NCBI RefSeq assembly: GCF_007988865.1
Contig: NZ_BJUY01000002.1
Coordinates: 1-64,000 of the forward strand
Reading direction: 5' to 3'
Source: Alkalibacterium kapii
GTDB lineage: Bacteria > Bacillota > Bacilli > Lactobacillales > Carnobacteriaceae_A
DNA: 64,000 nt
This document shows, in pieces, positions 34,491-43,549 of this stretch. Made by a program: the position numbers and the translations under genes. Below the pieces are notes generated by a model that saw nothing but the letters and a program-made list of their open reading frames with translations, was not told the origin of the DNA and ran no database searches. The stretch's first letter is position 1, and each line of letters begins with the position of its first letter.

Positions 34491-36203
34491 ATGAATAAAG
34501 AAAAAAAGCAAATGCTCACCTGGGTATTTGTTATTCCCCTAACCGGAATAATCCTTAGTACCGCTTATTACATAGAACTGAATGTCTCATCTTTTTTGAC
34601 AACTGACTACATTATTTTGTTGCTGTTAGCTATTTTAGTCGGTTTATTTCCTATTAAAACAGAAAATTCAATTTTGTTTCTAATCAATGGGATATCACTA
34701 CCCGTATTAGTTATTTTTGGTCTGGTACCTGAAATCCTTGTGTCTTCCATTGCCTTAGTTATTTTAATGATAAGATCCAACTTGAGAATAGATCAACATT
34801 ACAGGTATGCAGTCAATTTATTGATGTTTTACTTCCTCTCCGTCTTCTCAGCTGTATTTTATTACTTCACTGTCAGTATTACGAATAGCATCTTTGATCG
34901 TCCTTTTATCTTTTTAGCGCTCGTTATATACTTCACTGCTCACTTTACTTTGAATCAAATAGGTGTTTATTTAATTAACCGGTACTGTTATGATCAAAAA
35001 AATAATTGTGTATTCGAGGAAAATTCTGTTTTCTTTTTATTTATTAATCTATTGATTTCACCTTTATCTTTTTTGCTTATTTATTTATATGAGATTGCAG
35101 GAACAATAGGTATCCTAATCGGGGCGTTTCCTTTTTTAACTTTGACAATAGGGATCAATGTCTATTACAAAGTAAAAATGCATAACAAATATTTGAAACA
35201 AATGAATCGTTTTTCTCAAAAATTGAATGCTAAAAAAAGCCGGGAAAATGTTCTGAATATGTTTATTCATGCCTTAATCGAAATTTTTCCAACTGATGCT
35301 TTATCTTACTTTACCATTGATGGACAAGACAGAGTTTTACGGGAAAAAGTTATCGTGAAGAAAAAAAGTGTAAAGACTAATCAAGAAGAGTTCCATCTCG
35401 CTGAACAGTCTATCTTGAAACAAGCAATTGTAAACGATCGGATCCTTTATCACAGCCAAGCAAAAGACTGGAAAGCCTATTGTGAAAATGATTTATCTTA
35501 CAATGCGGAAAGTGCACTAGTCATGCCTGTAAAGGTACTGGATAATATTCAAGGTGTTATATTGATGACACACAATACACGCTCAATCTACGATGAAATG
35601 CTTGTTTCCCTTATAGAAGTTTTCCATAAATACTTTATTATTGCCATGGATAATGCGATGTACTATGACCAACTCGAACAAAGTGCTGAAAAGGATTACC
35701 TGACTGCATTACCTAATTTAAAAGGACTTTCTAAACAATTACAGCTGTTAAAGCAGAAAGACTGTTTAGATTCTTTATCATTAATCGTGCTGGACTTGGA
35801 TTTTTTTAAAAACATTAATGATACACATGGCCATCAATCCGGGAATGAAATTCTTAAAGAATTGGGCAAAAGATTACGGGCAAATTTACCTGAAGATATC
35901 TATATAGCCAGATTCGGTGGAGAAGAATTTATCGTCCTGCTCCCCAATTTTTCACAAGAGACCGCGTTAAAGATTGCCGAAGAAATCCGACAGTTGATTG
36001 CAGATACACCATTTTCAGTCTCCGAATCCATGCAGACAAATACTAAACAAGAGGTTACCGTAACAGCGAGTTTGGGCGTGGCTACGAGTACACATCAAGG
36101 CGCTGATATTGAAGAGCTGATCCATCTCGCTGATCGCGCCATGTATATTGGTTCAAAACAGCAAGGAAGAAACAGAGTGACCGTAGCTCAAAAAGGAAGT
36201 TGA
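34491..36203 (+). CDS. membrane GAF-GGDEF diguanylate cyclase, first gene of the pilus operon
   Basis: A 570-residue enzyme with six to eight N-terminal hydrophobic segments (to about residue 225), a GAF-like domain (about 245-395) and a C-terminal GGDEF domain. The signature is canonical: FGGEEF at 475-480, with the metal Asp in LDLDFFKNINDTHGH. No RxxD inhibitory site is seen five residues before the signature (LPED), so product inhibition may be absent. It should make c-di-GMP. Its TGA is only 4 nt from the next ATG, and the next gene's Shine-Dalgarno lies inside it. It is therefore translationally coupled to the pilus genes, and PilB carries a likely c-di-GMP-binding domain. Confidence 0.92.
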   Translation: MNKEKKQMLTWVFVIPLTGIILSTAYYIELNVSSFLTTDYIILLLLAILVGLFPIKTENSILFLINGISLPVLVIFGLVPEILVSSIALVILMIRSNLRIDQHYRYAVNLLMFYFLSVFSAVFYYFTVSITNSIFDRPFIFLALVIYFTAHFTLNQIGVYLINRYCYDQKNNCVFEENSVFFLFINLLISPLSFLLIYLYEIAGTIGILIGAFPFLTLTIGINVYYKVKMHNKYLKQMNRFSQKLNAKKSRENVLNMFIHALIEIFPTDALSYFTIDGQDRVLREKVIVKKKSVKTNQEEFHLAEQSILKQAIVNDRILYHSQAKDWKAYCENDLSYNAESALVMPVKVLDNIQGVILMTHNTRSIYDEMLVSLIEVFHKYFIIAMDNAMYYDQLEQSAEKDYLTALPNLKGLSKQLQLLKQKDCLDSLSLIVLDLDFFKNINDTHGHQSGNEILKELGKRLRANLPEDIYIARFGGEEFIVLLPNFSQETALKIAEEIRQLIADTPFSVSESMQTNTKQEVTVTASLGVATSTHQGADIEELIHLADRAMYIGSKQQGRNRVTVAQKGS

Positions 36204-36207
36204 TTTT

Positions 36208-36633
36208 ATGAGTAAAAAAAGCACCTTCAAAAAAATGAGAAGTGATGACACGGGTGTTACCCTAGTTGAACTTTTAGCTGCCATTGCTATCTTATCGATA
36301 GTAGTGACAGCCTTTTTGGCTTTTTTCATCCAAGCGGCTGAAACCAATAACCGTACAAATGAATTAAATGAAGCAACTTTTTTGGCTCAGGAAGAAATGG
36401 AATTAGTTACAAGTTACTCAAATGGAAATTACAGTGGTCAAGAGGTTGTAAATGATTTTTTTGAAGGAACTATGCAAAGAGAAAAAACGACAAATGGATT
36501 TACTGTAAAAACAACATTAACAGAACCTGACGGGGATACTAACTTATATAAAGTAATCGTTACAGTCGAAGGGGATAAAGGACATGCTAAAATGGAGACA
36601 CGCTTGCCATTCGAAAAGGATACAGAAAAATAA
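36208..36633 (+). CDS. type IV pilin-like minor pilin (PilV/PilE class)
   Basis: A 141-residue protein with a class III signal: a short basic leader, then G-VTLVELLAAIAILSIVV with Glu at +5, to be cut by PilD after Gly. A long hydrophobic helix is followed by a small domain (NELNEATFLAQEEMELVTSY). It probably primes or caps the pilus with the next two proteins. The Shine-Dalgarno (AAGGAAG) lies in the end of the cyclase gene. No cysteines are present. Confidence 0.85.
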   Translation: MSKKSTFKKMRSDDTGVTLVELLAAIAILSIVVTAFLAFFIQAAETNNRTNELNEATFLAQEEMELVTSYSNGNYSGQEVVNDFFEGTMQREKTTNGFTVKTTLTEPDGDTNLYKVIVTVEGDKGHAKMETRLPFEKDTEK

Positions 36634-37078
36634 TAAAGTTCAGTGGAAGAGTGATAAGGGGATTACTTTAGTCGAATTACTTGCTTCCTTAGCTATTCTT
36701 TCTATTGTTATATTACTCGCCGGTTCAGTTAACATATTTGGACAAAAACAATTTATCAATCAGACACAATCAGCGAGTCAGGCTAATGATATGAGCTACG
36801 CCTTGTCCGTGATGTCACGAGATTTAAGAAAAGAAGAAGCAGGTGCAGTGAGTGTGACGGAAGCGGAAGATGGGAAAGAAATAACGACCAATAGTGGATT
36901 AACATTCACTTATATAAATTCAAAAAATCAGTTAAGAAAAAATGGAACAGTTCTTGTTGATGCGATCAGTTCAGCGGAATTTGAAAAAAACGATAATAAT
37001 ATCAAAATCATTCTTAAAAATAATTCACCACAAGTAAAAGACAAGTCGTATCAGACAACTATTTACTTTAGGAGGTAA
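36584..37078 (+). CDS. type IV pilin-like minor pilin (PilW/ComGF-like)
   Basis: A 164-residue prepilin-like protein. The N-methylation motif is G-ITLVELLASLAILSIVILL, starting at residue 26 after a basic leader. The C-terminal region is beta-rich (SYALSVMSRDLRKEEAG, YINSKNQLRKNGTVLV), as in PilW-type minor pilins. The ATG at 36584 overlaps the upstream gene by 50 bp in another frame, and no later in-frame start codon precedes the signal motif. GAAGGGG nine bases upstream can serve as the ribosome site. Confidence 0.8.
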   Translation: MLKWRHACHSKRIQKNNKVQWKSDKGITLVELLASLAILSIVILLAGSVNIFGQKQFINQTQSASQANDMSYALSVMSRDLRKEEAGAVSVTEAEDGKEITTNSGLTFTYINSKNQLRKNGTVLVDAISSAEFEKNDNNIKIILKNNSPQVKDKSYQTTIYFRR

Positions 37079-37081
37079 ACA

Positions 37082-38107
37082 ATGTCATTCAAACAATTAC
37101 ATTCATATATAAAAAATGAAGAGGGTAGTGGCCTTATTCTTGCACTAATGACATTATTAGTTTTATCTGTCTTAGGAGCTTCTTTAGGTGCTGTAACCAT
37201 AGGTAGTTTTAAGCTAGGGGATAACACCCGTGATGACAGTTCTGCCTATTACATAGCAGAAGCGGGCGCCAACATGGCTTATGAAGAAATGAAAGCTGGT
37301 GTTATGGCTGTTTACGATAAAAACCTTCCTGAAAATTCTTTTTTTAACGGTGAAGATGGAGTAAAGGGAGTAAGAGAATCGATAGACGGAGAAGGGTACA
37401 CTTTTGAAGAACAGTCAGGAGAGGTACCAACCGCTACAATTACAGTAAAGGAAGTATCAAATGCTAATCCCAGAGAATATGTTATCACCTCAGTAGGTGA
37501 AGTAGATGGCAAGACAAGGACAGTGAAGAAACCATTAACAGTAAGTTGGTCAGAAGGCGATATTCCTATTGAGTTCCCTAATGAATCTGCCATTATTTCA
37601 AAAGGGGATATCGAATTAAAAAATGGAGTTGAAATACATGGGAATATTTATCTTCCATCTGATAAATCAATAACTAAGAAAGGAAACCCTACTATATATG
37701 GAGAAACATTTCATGATTCAAAATATGATGGTTTGTATGATAAATTAAATGGTTATATTTTAGAGGATTTTAAAAATCCTGGGGACGACACAGTAGTTAT
37801 TGATGAGGGAGATTATACTGTACCTAAAAAGTCAACACACAATGGTACAATAATTGTTTTAAAGGGTGATGTTGTTGTGCCTAATCATACAGTAGTTAAT
37901 GGATCAATTTTTGCACCTCTAGGAAATATATATATAGGGACTAAGTCAGATATTTACGGAATGGTTTTAGGTATAAATATTAATATTGATACCCATTCAA
38001 TAATAAAAAATGAAAATAACTTTGATTTCCCTCCTGGTTTAGAAGAAGATACTAACGAGAAAAATGATGACTTAATCTCCACCAAACCCGCCATAGAACC
38101 GAACTAG
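37082..38107 (+). CDS. PilX-like pilus assembly protein with a C-terminal beta-repeat domain
   Basis: A 341-residue protein. The N-terminus has the PilX-type start GSGLILALMTLLVLSVLGASL, a hydrophobic helix after EEGS, then SAYYIAEAGANMAYEEM, a stretch common to PilX proteins of Gram-positive pili. From about residue 165 the sequence turns into short beta-strand repeats (SAIISKGDIELKNGVEIHGNIY, later GDVVVPNHTVVNGSIFAPLGNIYI) resembling polymer-forming, bactofilin-like parallel beta-helices. It may be a large tip component. AGGAGGT precedes the ATG, three bases after the previous stop. Confidence 0.82.
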   Translation: MSFKQLHSYIKNEEGSGLILALMTLLVLSVLGASLGAVTIGSFKLGDNTRDDSSAYYIAEAGANMAYEEMKAGVMAVYDKNLPENSFFNGEDGVKGVRESIDGEGYTFEEQSGEVPTATITVKEVSNANPREYVITSVGEVDGKTRTVKKPLTVSWSEGDIPIEFPNESAIISKGDIELKNGVEIHGNIYLPSDKSITKKGNPTIYGETFHDSKYDGLYDKLNGYILEDFKNPGDDTVVIDEGDYTVPKKSTHNGTIIVLKGDVVVPNHTVVNGSIFAPLGNIYIGTKSDIYGMVLGININIDTHSIIKNENNFDFPPGLEEDTNEKNDDLISTKPAIEPN

Positions 38108-38121
38108 AAAGGACATGTTAT

Positions 38122-39747
38122 ATGAGAGAACAAAAAAGAAAAAAATTAGGCGATCTGCTCAAGGACTCAGGATTAATAACTGAAACAGAGATCGTTGAAG
38201 CTTTGGAAAATAAAAAGCCTCATCAAAAGTTAGGCGTAGCTCTGGTTGATCAAGGCTATATTACAGAAAAACAACTTCTAGATGTTCTTGAAATCCAATT
38301 GAAATTAGAAAGTGTTTCACTCTATCAATACCCAATAGACGAAACGCTTATTGACTTGGTGTCTAAAGACTTTGCACGTTCCAATCTGCTTTTGCCAATC
38401 AAAAAGGAAAATAATCGTTTGATTGTCGCAATGCATGATCCGCTAGATTTTTATGCGATTGAGGAACTTGAATTGGCTACGGGCTATAATCTAAAGCCAA
38501 AGATTGCGACCAAAGATGATCTGCTTCAAACAATTAACCGCCTTTATGATGCGGAAGAAGTTGAAATCGAAGAAATGGAAGGTGGCGATTCTCCTGCCGT
38601 TCGTATCTTTGATCAACTGCTTGAAACGGGTGTCGCCATGCATGCGTCTGATGTTCACTTGGATCCAAAGGAAAATACGGTTTCTGTTCGCTATCGTGTG
38701 GATGGCATCTTAAGAAATGACCGCACTCTGCCCAAGTCTGTCATGAATTCTTTGGTCGCCCGTATTAAAATAATGGCAGGTTTAAATATTACTGAAAGTC
38801 GACTGCCACAAGATGGTCGAATCAGTACGACAATTATTGACAAAAAGGTTAACTTAAGGGTTTCAACTTTGCCCATCGTTTTTGGTGAAAAAGTGGTTAT
38901 ACGAATTTTAGATATGTCGAATGTGTTTAATAAAGTTTCTGATATCGGACTTCAAGAGGATACATTAAAAGAATACCAAGACTTGATTAGACAACCCTCT
39001 GGACTTATTTTACTTACAGGTCCAACAGGTTCAGGTAAATCATCTACATTATATGGTTCAATTAATGAACTGAATAGTCCAGAAAGTAATATCATAACAA
39101 TCGAAGATCCCGTGGAATATCAACTGGATGGCATCAATCAAGTCCAGGTCAATACACCTATCGGGCTAAGCTTTGCGAAGGGCTTACGCTCTGTGTTGCG
39201 ACAGGATCCAAATATCATCATGGTAGGGGAAATACGTGATACTGAAACAGCCGAAATCAGTATTCGTGCGTCTTTAACAGGGCACTTGGTTTTCAGTACA
39301 CTACACACAAACAGTGCCATTGAAGCTATACCACGACTATTGGATATGGGAGTCGAACCCTATCTTGTTGTATCCTCATTAAGTGGCGTGATGGCTCAGC
39401 GTCTTGTGAAAAAGGTCTGTAAAGATTGTAAACAAGTTCGACAAGCCAGTCCGATTGAAAAAGACGTGTTCAGTAAAAGAGGAATGACTATAAATGAAGT
39501 ATCCATTGGCATAGGGTGCGACGCCTGTCGTCATACCGGTTACCGTGGGCGTATGGCGATTCATGAACTGATCGTCATTACAGATGATATCAAAGAAATG
39601 ATGATGAATAATGCATCAATGCAAAAAATAAAAAATCATGTAAAAGAAAAAGGCGTCCGTTTCTTAATTGACGATGGACTCGAGAAAGTTAAACAGGGTA
39701 AAACGACGATCGACGAAGTTTTACGTGTTGCTTCACTGGATGAATAA
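38122..39747 (+). CDS. pilB: type IV pilus extension ATPase PilB (GspE family) with MshEN-like domain
   Basis: This is the hexameric motor that drives pilus extension (541 residues). Residues 5-57 hold two back-to-back MshEN-type motifs (KKLGDLLKDSGLITETEIVEAL and QKLGVALVDQGYITEKQLLDVL), known in other PilB/MshE proteins to bind c-di-GMP. The ATPase core has Walker A GPTGSGKSS (300-308), the Asp box TIEDPVEY, Walker B IIMVGEIRD and the His box TGHLVFSTLHT. The tetracysteine zinc site is C433/C436 and C466/C469. It sits 15 bp after the PilX-like gene, followed by pilT. Confidence 0.95.
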   Translation: MREQKRKKLGDLLKDSGLITETEIVEALENKKPHQKLGVALVDQGYITEKQLLDVLEIQLKLESVSLYQYPIDETLIDLVSKDFARSNLLLPIKKENNRLIVAMHDPLDFYAIEELELATGYNLKPKIATKDDLLQTINRLYDAEEVEIEEMEGGDSPAVRIFDQLLETGVAMHASDVHLDPKENTVSVRYRVDGILRNDRTLPKSVMNSLVARIKIMAGLNITESRLPQDGRISTTIIDKKVNLRVSTLPIVFGEKVVIRILDMSNVFNKVSDIGLQEDTLKEYQDLIRQPSGLILLTGPTGSGKSSTLYGSINELNSPESNIITIEDPVEYQLDGINQVQVNTPIGLSFAKGLRSVLRQDPNIIMVGEIRDTETAEISIRASLTGHLVFSTLHTNSAIEAIPRLLDMGVEPYLVVSSLSGVMAQRLVKKVCKDCKQVRQASPIEKDVFSKRGMTINEVSIGIGCDACRHTGYRGRMAIHELIVITDDIKEMMMNNASMQKIKNHVKEKGVRFLIDDGLEKVKQGKTTIDEVLRVASLDE

Positions 39748-39768
39748 AAGTACTGAAGGAGGTATGAC

Positions 39769-40797
39769 ATGGAGCATTTGGATGAACTCCTTAAAATCGG
39801 TCATGGTAAAGGTGCATCAGATGTACATATTGTTGCAGGCTCGCCGCCGATCTACAGAATAAATGGACAACTTATTCCTCAAAGACAAGAAGATAGAATG
39901 CTCCCAAAAGACACTTCAAAAATGGCAAAAGCAATTTTGACTGAAGAAATGTGGGAAACACTGGATAAAAGACGTGAAGTTGACTTGTCTTATGGGATAG
40001 ACGGTGTTTCTCGTTTTCGTGTGAATATTTTCTTTCAAAGAAGTGCTATTTCTCTCGCTTTTCGTGTGATACCTCGAAAGATTCCATCAATAGATGATTT
40101 GGGTATACCTAAGATTCTGGAAAAAGTTGTACAGAATCCACATGGCTTGTTTTTAGTCACGGGTCCTACTGGAAGTGGGAAAAGCACCTCTCTAGCGTCA
40201 ATGATCGATTATATGAATAAAAATATGAATAAACATGTGATAACTTTAGAAGACCCGATTGAATACCTGCATTCGCATAATCAATCGATTATTGAGCAAC
40301 GTGAGATCGGTTTTGATACCTTATCGTTTAAAGACGGATTGCGCGCCAGCTTGAGACAAGACCCGGATGTCATTTTAGTCGGGGAATTGCGTGATCTGGA
40401 TACGATTCAAACCGCAATCACAGCTGCAGAAACTGGTCATCTGGTTTTGGGCACTTTGCATACACAGGATACAGCCGGAACGATTGACCGAATGATCGAT
40501 GTGTTTCCTGTCCACCAGCGGAATCAGACACGAACGATGCTCGCTAACGTTCTGATCGGTGTAATGTCGCAGCGATTATTCAGAACAATCAGTGGTGACC
40601 GCGGACGTGTCGCGGCGACTGAATTATTGATCAATAATGCGGCGATCAAAAATCACATCCGAACTGAAAAAATGCATCAGATACCCAATGTTCTTCAAAC
40701 GGCCAGAGACCAGGGGATGCACACAATGGAAATGAGTATCAAGCAACTCATTGCAGAGAAAAAAATTCGCGCATCAGAGTTAGACCCTTATTCATAA
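39769..40797 (+). CDS. pilT: type IV pilus retraction ATPase PilT
   Basis: A 342-residue motor that disassembles the pilus and pulls it in, allowing twitching movement or DNA uptake. It begins HLDELLKIGHGKGASDVHI, typical of PilT. The ATPase motifs are Walker A GPTGSGKST (132-140), Asp box TLEDPIEY, Walker B DVILVGELRD and His box TGHLVLGTLHT. It lacks the N-terminal MshEN region and the tetracysteine motif, as expected. AAGGAGG precedes the ATG. Its presence argues for dynamic, retractable pili rather than a static ComG-type pseudopilus. Confidence 0.95.
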   Translation: MEHLDELLKIGHGKGASDVHIVAGSPPIYRINGQLIPQRQEDRMLPKDTSKMAKAILTEEMWETLDKRREVDLSYGIDGVSRFRVNIFFQRSAISLAFRVIPRKIPSIDDLGIPKILEKVVQNPHGLFLVTGPTGSGKSTSLASMIDYMNKNMNKHVITLEDPIEYLHSHNQSIIEQREIGFDTLSFKDGLRASLRQDPDVILVGELRDLDTIQTAITAAETGHLVLGTLHTQDTAGTIDRMIDVFPVHQRNQTRTMLANVLIGVMSQRLFRTISGDRGRVAATELLINNAAIKNHIRTEKMHQIPNVLQTARDQGMHTMEMSIKQLIAEKKIRASELDPYS

Positions 40798-40830
40798 AAT
40801 ATATCAATCGAAAAAGAGAGGAGGAATATT

Positions 40831-42033
40831 TTGGCTACCTATTCATATAAAGCTAAAACTAAAGAAGGTAAAATTATTAAAGGGAAAGTAGAAAGTTCCA
40901 ACAAAAAAGAAGCAGTCAGTGAACTTTCGCAAATGAGTTTGATCGTTTATGAAGTGGAACCTTTGAATGATATCTTGAACAGAAATATAGTGATTGGCCG
41001 TCCTTTGAAACAAAAAGACTTTGTCATTTTTTTAAGGCAGTTTGCAACACTGATGGAAGCGGGATTGCTGCTTGTTGACTCGATAGAACTATTATCGGAA
41101 CAATCTGAAAGCAAAGCCTTGAAAGAAGCGCTGGATGAAATTGCCGTGGACATCAAAGAAGGAATCCCGCTGTCTAAAGCGATGGCAAACTACCCTAAAC
41201 TGTTCCCGGATTTACTGATTCAAATGATCAAATCTGGTGAGGTGAGTGGTCAGCTTGAAGAGGTACTGGAACGGATGGCAACCTATTATGAGAAACAGTA
41301 CCGGATCAAGCAGAAAGTTTCTACGGCTTTAACATACCCACTGGTCGTCGGGACGTTCGCAGTCTTGATCACTGTCTTTCTTTTAGTGTTTATCGTCCCC
41401 ATTTTTGGAGATTTATTTGCTTCTTTTGGAAGTGATTTGCCTTTTATTACCCAAATCGTTTTAAATCTAAGTCAGACTATGCAGACGTACTGGTGGATAT
41501 TAGCAGGATTGTTGCTTGTGATGGGATTTGCTTTCATCCAGCTTAAAAAAAGAGAGAACGTCCAGTACTATTTAGATAAAATATCTTTTAAGATCCCAAT
41601 CCTGGGTACTTTTATTCAGAAGGCGGTCTTGTCCCGGATGACTCAGACACTCAGTTCCTTGATCAACAGTTCTGTTCCGATCTTACAAGCTGTTGAAGTT
41701 ACGAGTCAGGTCGTTGGGAATCGCGTGGTTAAAGAAGTGCTTTTAGACTCGCGTGCTTCATTGGAGCGGGGAGAGTCTTTGGCTAAACCGATGTCAGAAC
41801 ACTGGGTATTTCCGCCACTTATCATTCAAATGATACGCATTGGTGAACAAAGTGGGGCCCTAGACGATATGCTGAAAAAAGTTGCAGATATCTATGAGCA
41901 GGAAGTAAACGAGGCGTCCGACAAACTGCAATCCCTTATTGAACCCGTGTTGATTATATTTTTAGCTGTTATCGTAGGATTGATCGTTTTGTCTATCGTT
42001 GTCCCGATGTTCAGTCTTTTTGAAACGATTTAA
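40831..42033 (+). CDS. pilC: type IV pilus inner-membrane platform protein PilC
   Basis: A 400-residue GspF-family protein on which PilB and PilT act. It begins YSYKAKTKEGKIIKGKVES. Two homologous cytoplasmic GspF domains (about 65-190 and 270-390) are separated by hydrophobic segments (about 165-195 and 220-240), with a last helix at the C-terminus (VLIIFLAVIVGLIVLSIVVPMF). Family signatures FLRQFATLMEAGLLLVDSI and GEQSGALDDML are present. The start is a TTG directly preceded by GAGGAGG; no ATG is near. Confidence 0.94.
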   Translation: MATYSYKAKTKEGKIIKGKVESSNKKEAVSELSQMSLIVYEVEPLNDILNRNIVIGRPLKQKDFVIFLRQFATLMEAGLLLVDSIELLSEQSESKALKEALDEIAVDIKEGIPLSKAMANYPKLFPDLLIQMIKSGEVSGQLEEVLERMATYYEKQYRIKQKVSTALTYPLVVGTFAVLITVFLLVFIVPIFGDLFASFGSDLPFITQIVLNLSQTMQTYWWILAGLLLVMGFAFIQLKKRENVQYYLDKISFKIPILGTFIQKAVLSRMTQTLSSLINSSVPILQAVEVTSQVVGNRVVKEVLLDSRASLERGESLAKPMSEHWVFPPLIIQMIRIGEQSGALDDMLKKVADIYEQEVNEASDKLQSLIEPVLIIFLAVIVGLIVLSIVVPMFSLFETI

Positions 42034-42064
42034 CAGTATGTTCACATATTAAAGTATATAATAG

Positions 42065-42093
42065 TTGTGATTATACAATAAGTATTATATAAT
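42065..42093 (+). promoter_or_regulatory. consensus promoter of the major pilin gene
   Basis: TTGTGA (42065-42070), a 17-bp spacer and a perfect TATAAT (42088-42093) lie about 170 bp before the pilA start. This gives pilA its own transcript inside the operon. Confidence 0.75.
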
Positions 42094-42170
42094 TATTCCA
42101 AGTACGACCCCTGTAGACTAGGCTCTAGCCAATGTTTATAGAAAAATGCAATAAAAAATGAAAGAATATT

Positions 42171-42240
42171 CACTCTAATTAGAATTGATGAATCAATCTT
42201 GTACTATTTACATAATGATTCATTAAACCCTGGTAGAGTG
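42171..42240 (+). promoter_or_regulatory. folded part of the long pilA 5' leader
   Basis: CACTCTA (42171-42177) can pair with TAGAGTG (42234-42240), enclosing an inner hairpin ATGAATCA (42188-42195) / TGATTCAT (42216-42223). The structure ends about 10 nt before the Shine-Dalgarno. It does not show the sequence signatures of the known c-di-GMP-I riboswitch. Whether it is regulatory is unknown. Confidence 0.4.
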
Positions 42241-42264
42241 GAAAAACTATTAGGAGGAAAAAGA

Positions 42265-42687
42265 ATGAGAAACAAAATCAGACAGATGATGAAGAAAGAA
42301 GAAGGATTCACACTCGTAGAACTACTGGCGGTAATTGTTATTTTGGGTATTATTGTTGCTATTGCGGTGCCATCAATTGGTGGTATTATCAATCGTGCTG
42401 AAACTAAAGCTAGTGAAGCAGAACAAGAATTAGTAGTTGATGCAGCAAGACTTTATATTACAGAAAACGGTATGAAAAAAGATGCTGCAGATGGCAGTTT
42501 AACTGTTAAAGAATTGATTGACGCTGGATTTTTAGAAGATATTACGAACGGTGAAGAATCAAATCCAACTGTAAAAGAAGATACGAGTTTGAAACTAACA
42601 GACTCAGTACAAGTTAATAAAGATGATAGTAACAAAACTTATACTTACAAATTTAGCGAAGGTACTGCGGAAGAAAACCCAGCATAA
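42265..42687 (+). CDS. pilA: major type IV pilin
   Basis: A 140-residue prepilin. The leader MRNKIRQMMKKEEG ends at G14, and the mature protein starts FTLVELLAVIVILGIIVAIAVPSI, with the invariant Glu at +5, as in ComGC/PilA-type pilins. The mature part is about 126 residues, acidic, and without cysteines, so there is no disulfide loop. Although the frame is open from 42199, the ATG at 42265 follows TAGGAGG. It has its own strong promoter and is followed by a terminator, consistent with much higher expression than its neighbours. Confidence 0.93.
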   Translation: MRNKIRQMMKKEEGFTLVELLAVIVILGIIVAIAVPSIGGIINRAETKASEAEQELVVDAARLYITENGMKKDAADGSLTVKELIDAGFLEDITNGEESNPTVKEDTSLKLTDSVQVNKDDSNKTYTYKFSEGTAEENPA

Positions 42688-42699
42688 AATCTTATTTTC

Positions 42700-42727
42700 G
42701 AAAGACCCCTGGGATGGGGTCTTTCTT
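42700..42727 (+). terminator. terminator after pilA
   Basis: GAAAGACCCC (42700-42709) pairs perfectly with GGGGTCTTTC (42716-42725). The T-run is short, so partial read-through into pilD is likely. Confidence 0.85.
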
Positions 42728-42748
42728 ACTACATAGGAGATTTACTAT

Positions 42749-43504
42749 ATGAATGTTTCCATACTACTTATTCTTTTCTTATACGGCTTGATCTTCGGTT
42801 CGTTTTTCAATGTCGTTGGACTACGAGTACCTAATAAAACCTTATTTAAGCAAAAACGTTCTTACTGCGATACGTGTGAACGCACGCTCACTTGGTCTGA
42901 ATTAATTCCGGTCTGGTCTTTTATTGTTCAAAGAGGGAAATGCAAGGAATGCAAGTCTCAGATTTCTTTCCTTTATCCCATTATGGAACTTACCACAGGT
43001 TTTTTATTCGTCTTTACTTACTATCTGACAGGATTCACTTCTGAATTTGTTTTGGGACTATTACTTATTGCACTTATTATTCCCGTAACGGTTTCAGACA
43101 TTGTTTACCGACGGATTCCTAACCGATTGCTATTATTTTTCAGTTTAATATTCGTTAACTATCGCCTTTTTTATCCGCTAGATCCTATCTGGGATTCTTT
43201 TATCGGTGCCGGCTTTGCATTAGTTCTTGTCTTCCTTATCATAGTACTTTCTAAAGGAGGCATGGGGATGGGAGACCTAAAGTACTATACGCTGTTTGGC
43301 TTTATCTTCGGGTTCAGTCACTTCTTGCTTTTGTTTTTCCTGTCTACTTTATATGGGGCTGTTTTTGGAATAGTCTTTGCAAAAATCAAAAATCTGGGAC
43401 GAAAAGCAAAAATCCCTTTTGGACCTTTTATCGGACTCGCCGCATTGACCGTCTTTTATTTCGGGGACACTTTGATTCAGTGGTACTTGAATCTCTTTCT
43501 TTAA
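42749..43504 (+). CDS. pilD: prepilin peptidase/N-methyltransferase
   Basis: A 251-residue membrane enzyme that cuts the Gly-Phe (or Gly-Val/Ile) bond of prepilins and methylates the new N-terminus. The N-terminal cytoplasmic domain has both zinc Cys pairs (C40/C43 and C65/C68). The aspartyl protease residues are D117 (VSDIVYRRIPN) and D176 in the GMGMGDLKYY motif. About eight hydrophobic helices are seen. It is the only prepilin peptidase in the window and should process PilA and the minor pilins. Confidence 0.95.
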   Translation: MNVSILLILFLYGLIFGSFFNVVGLRVPNKTLFKQKRSYCDTCERTLTWSELIPVWSFIVQRGKCKECKSQISFLYPIMELTTGFLFVFTYYLTGFTSEFVLGLLLIALIIPVTVSDIVYRRIPNRLLLFFSLIFVNYRLFYPLDPIWDSFIGAGFALVLVFLIIVLSKGGMGMGDLKYYTLFGFIFGFSHFLLLFFLSTLYGAVFGIVFAKIKNLGRKAKIPFGPFIGLAALTVFYFGDTLIQWYLNLFL

Positions 43505-43549
43505 ATCAAAACAATTACATTATCCTATTCTATACCGGAGGAAACCATT

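Noticed and set aside
42094-42264. c-di-GMP-I (GEMM) riboswitch before pilA
   Set aside because: The expected conserved segments (for example CACGCACAGGG and the tetraloop receptor region) are not seen. A structured leader is reported instead.
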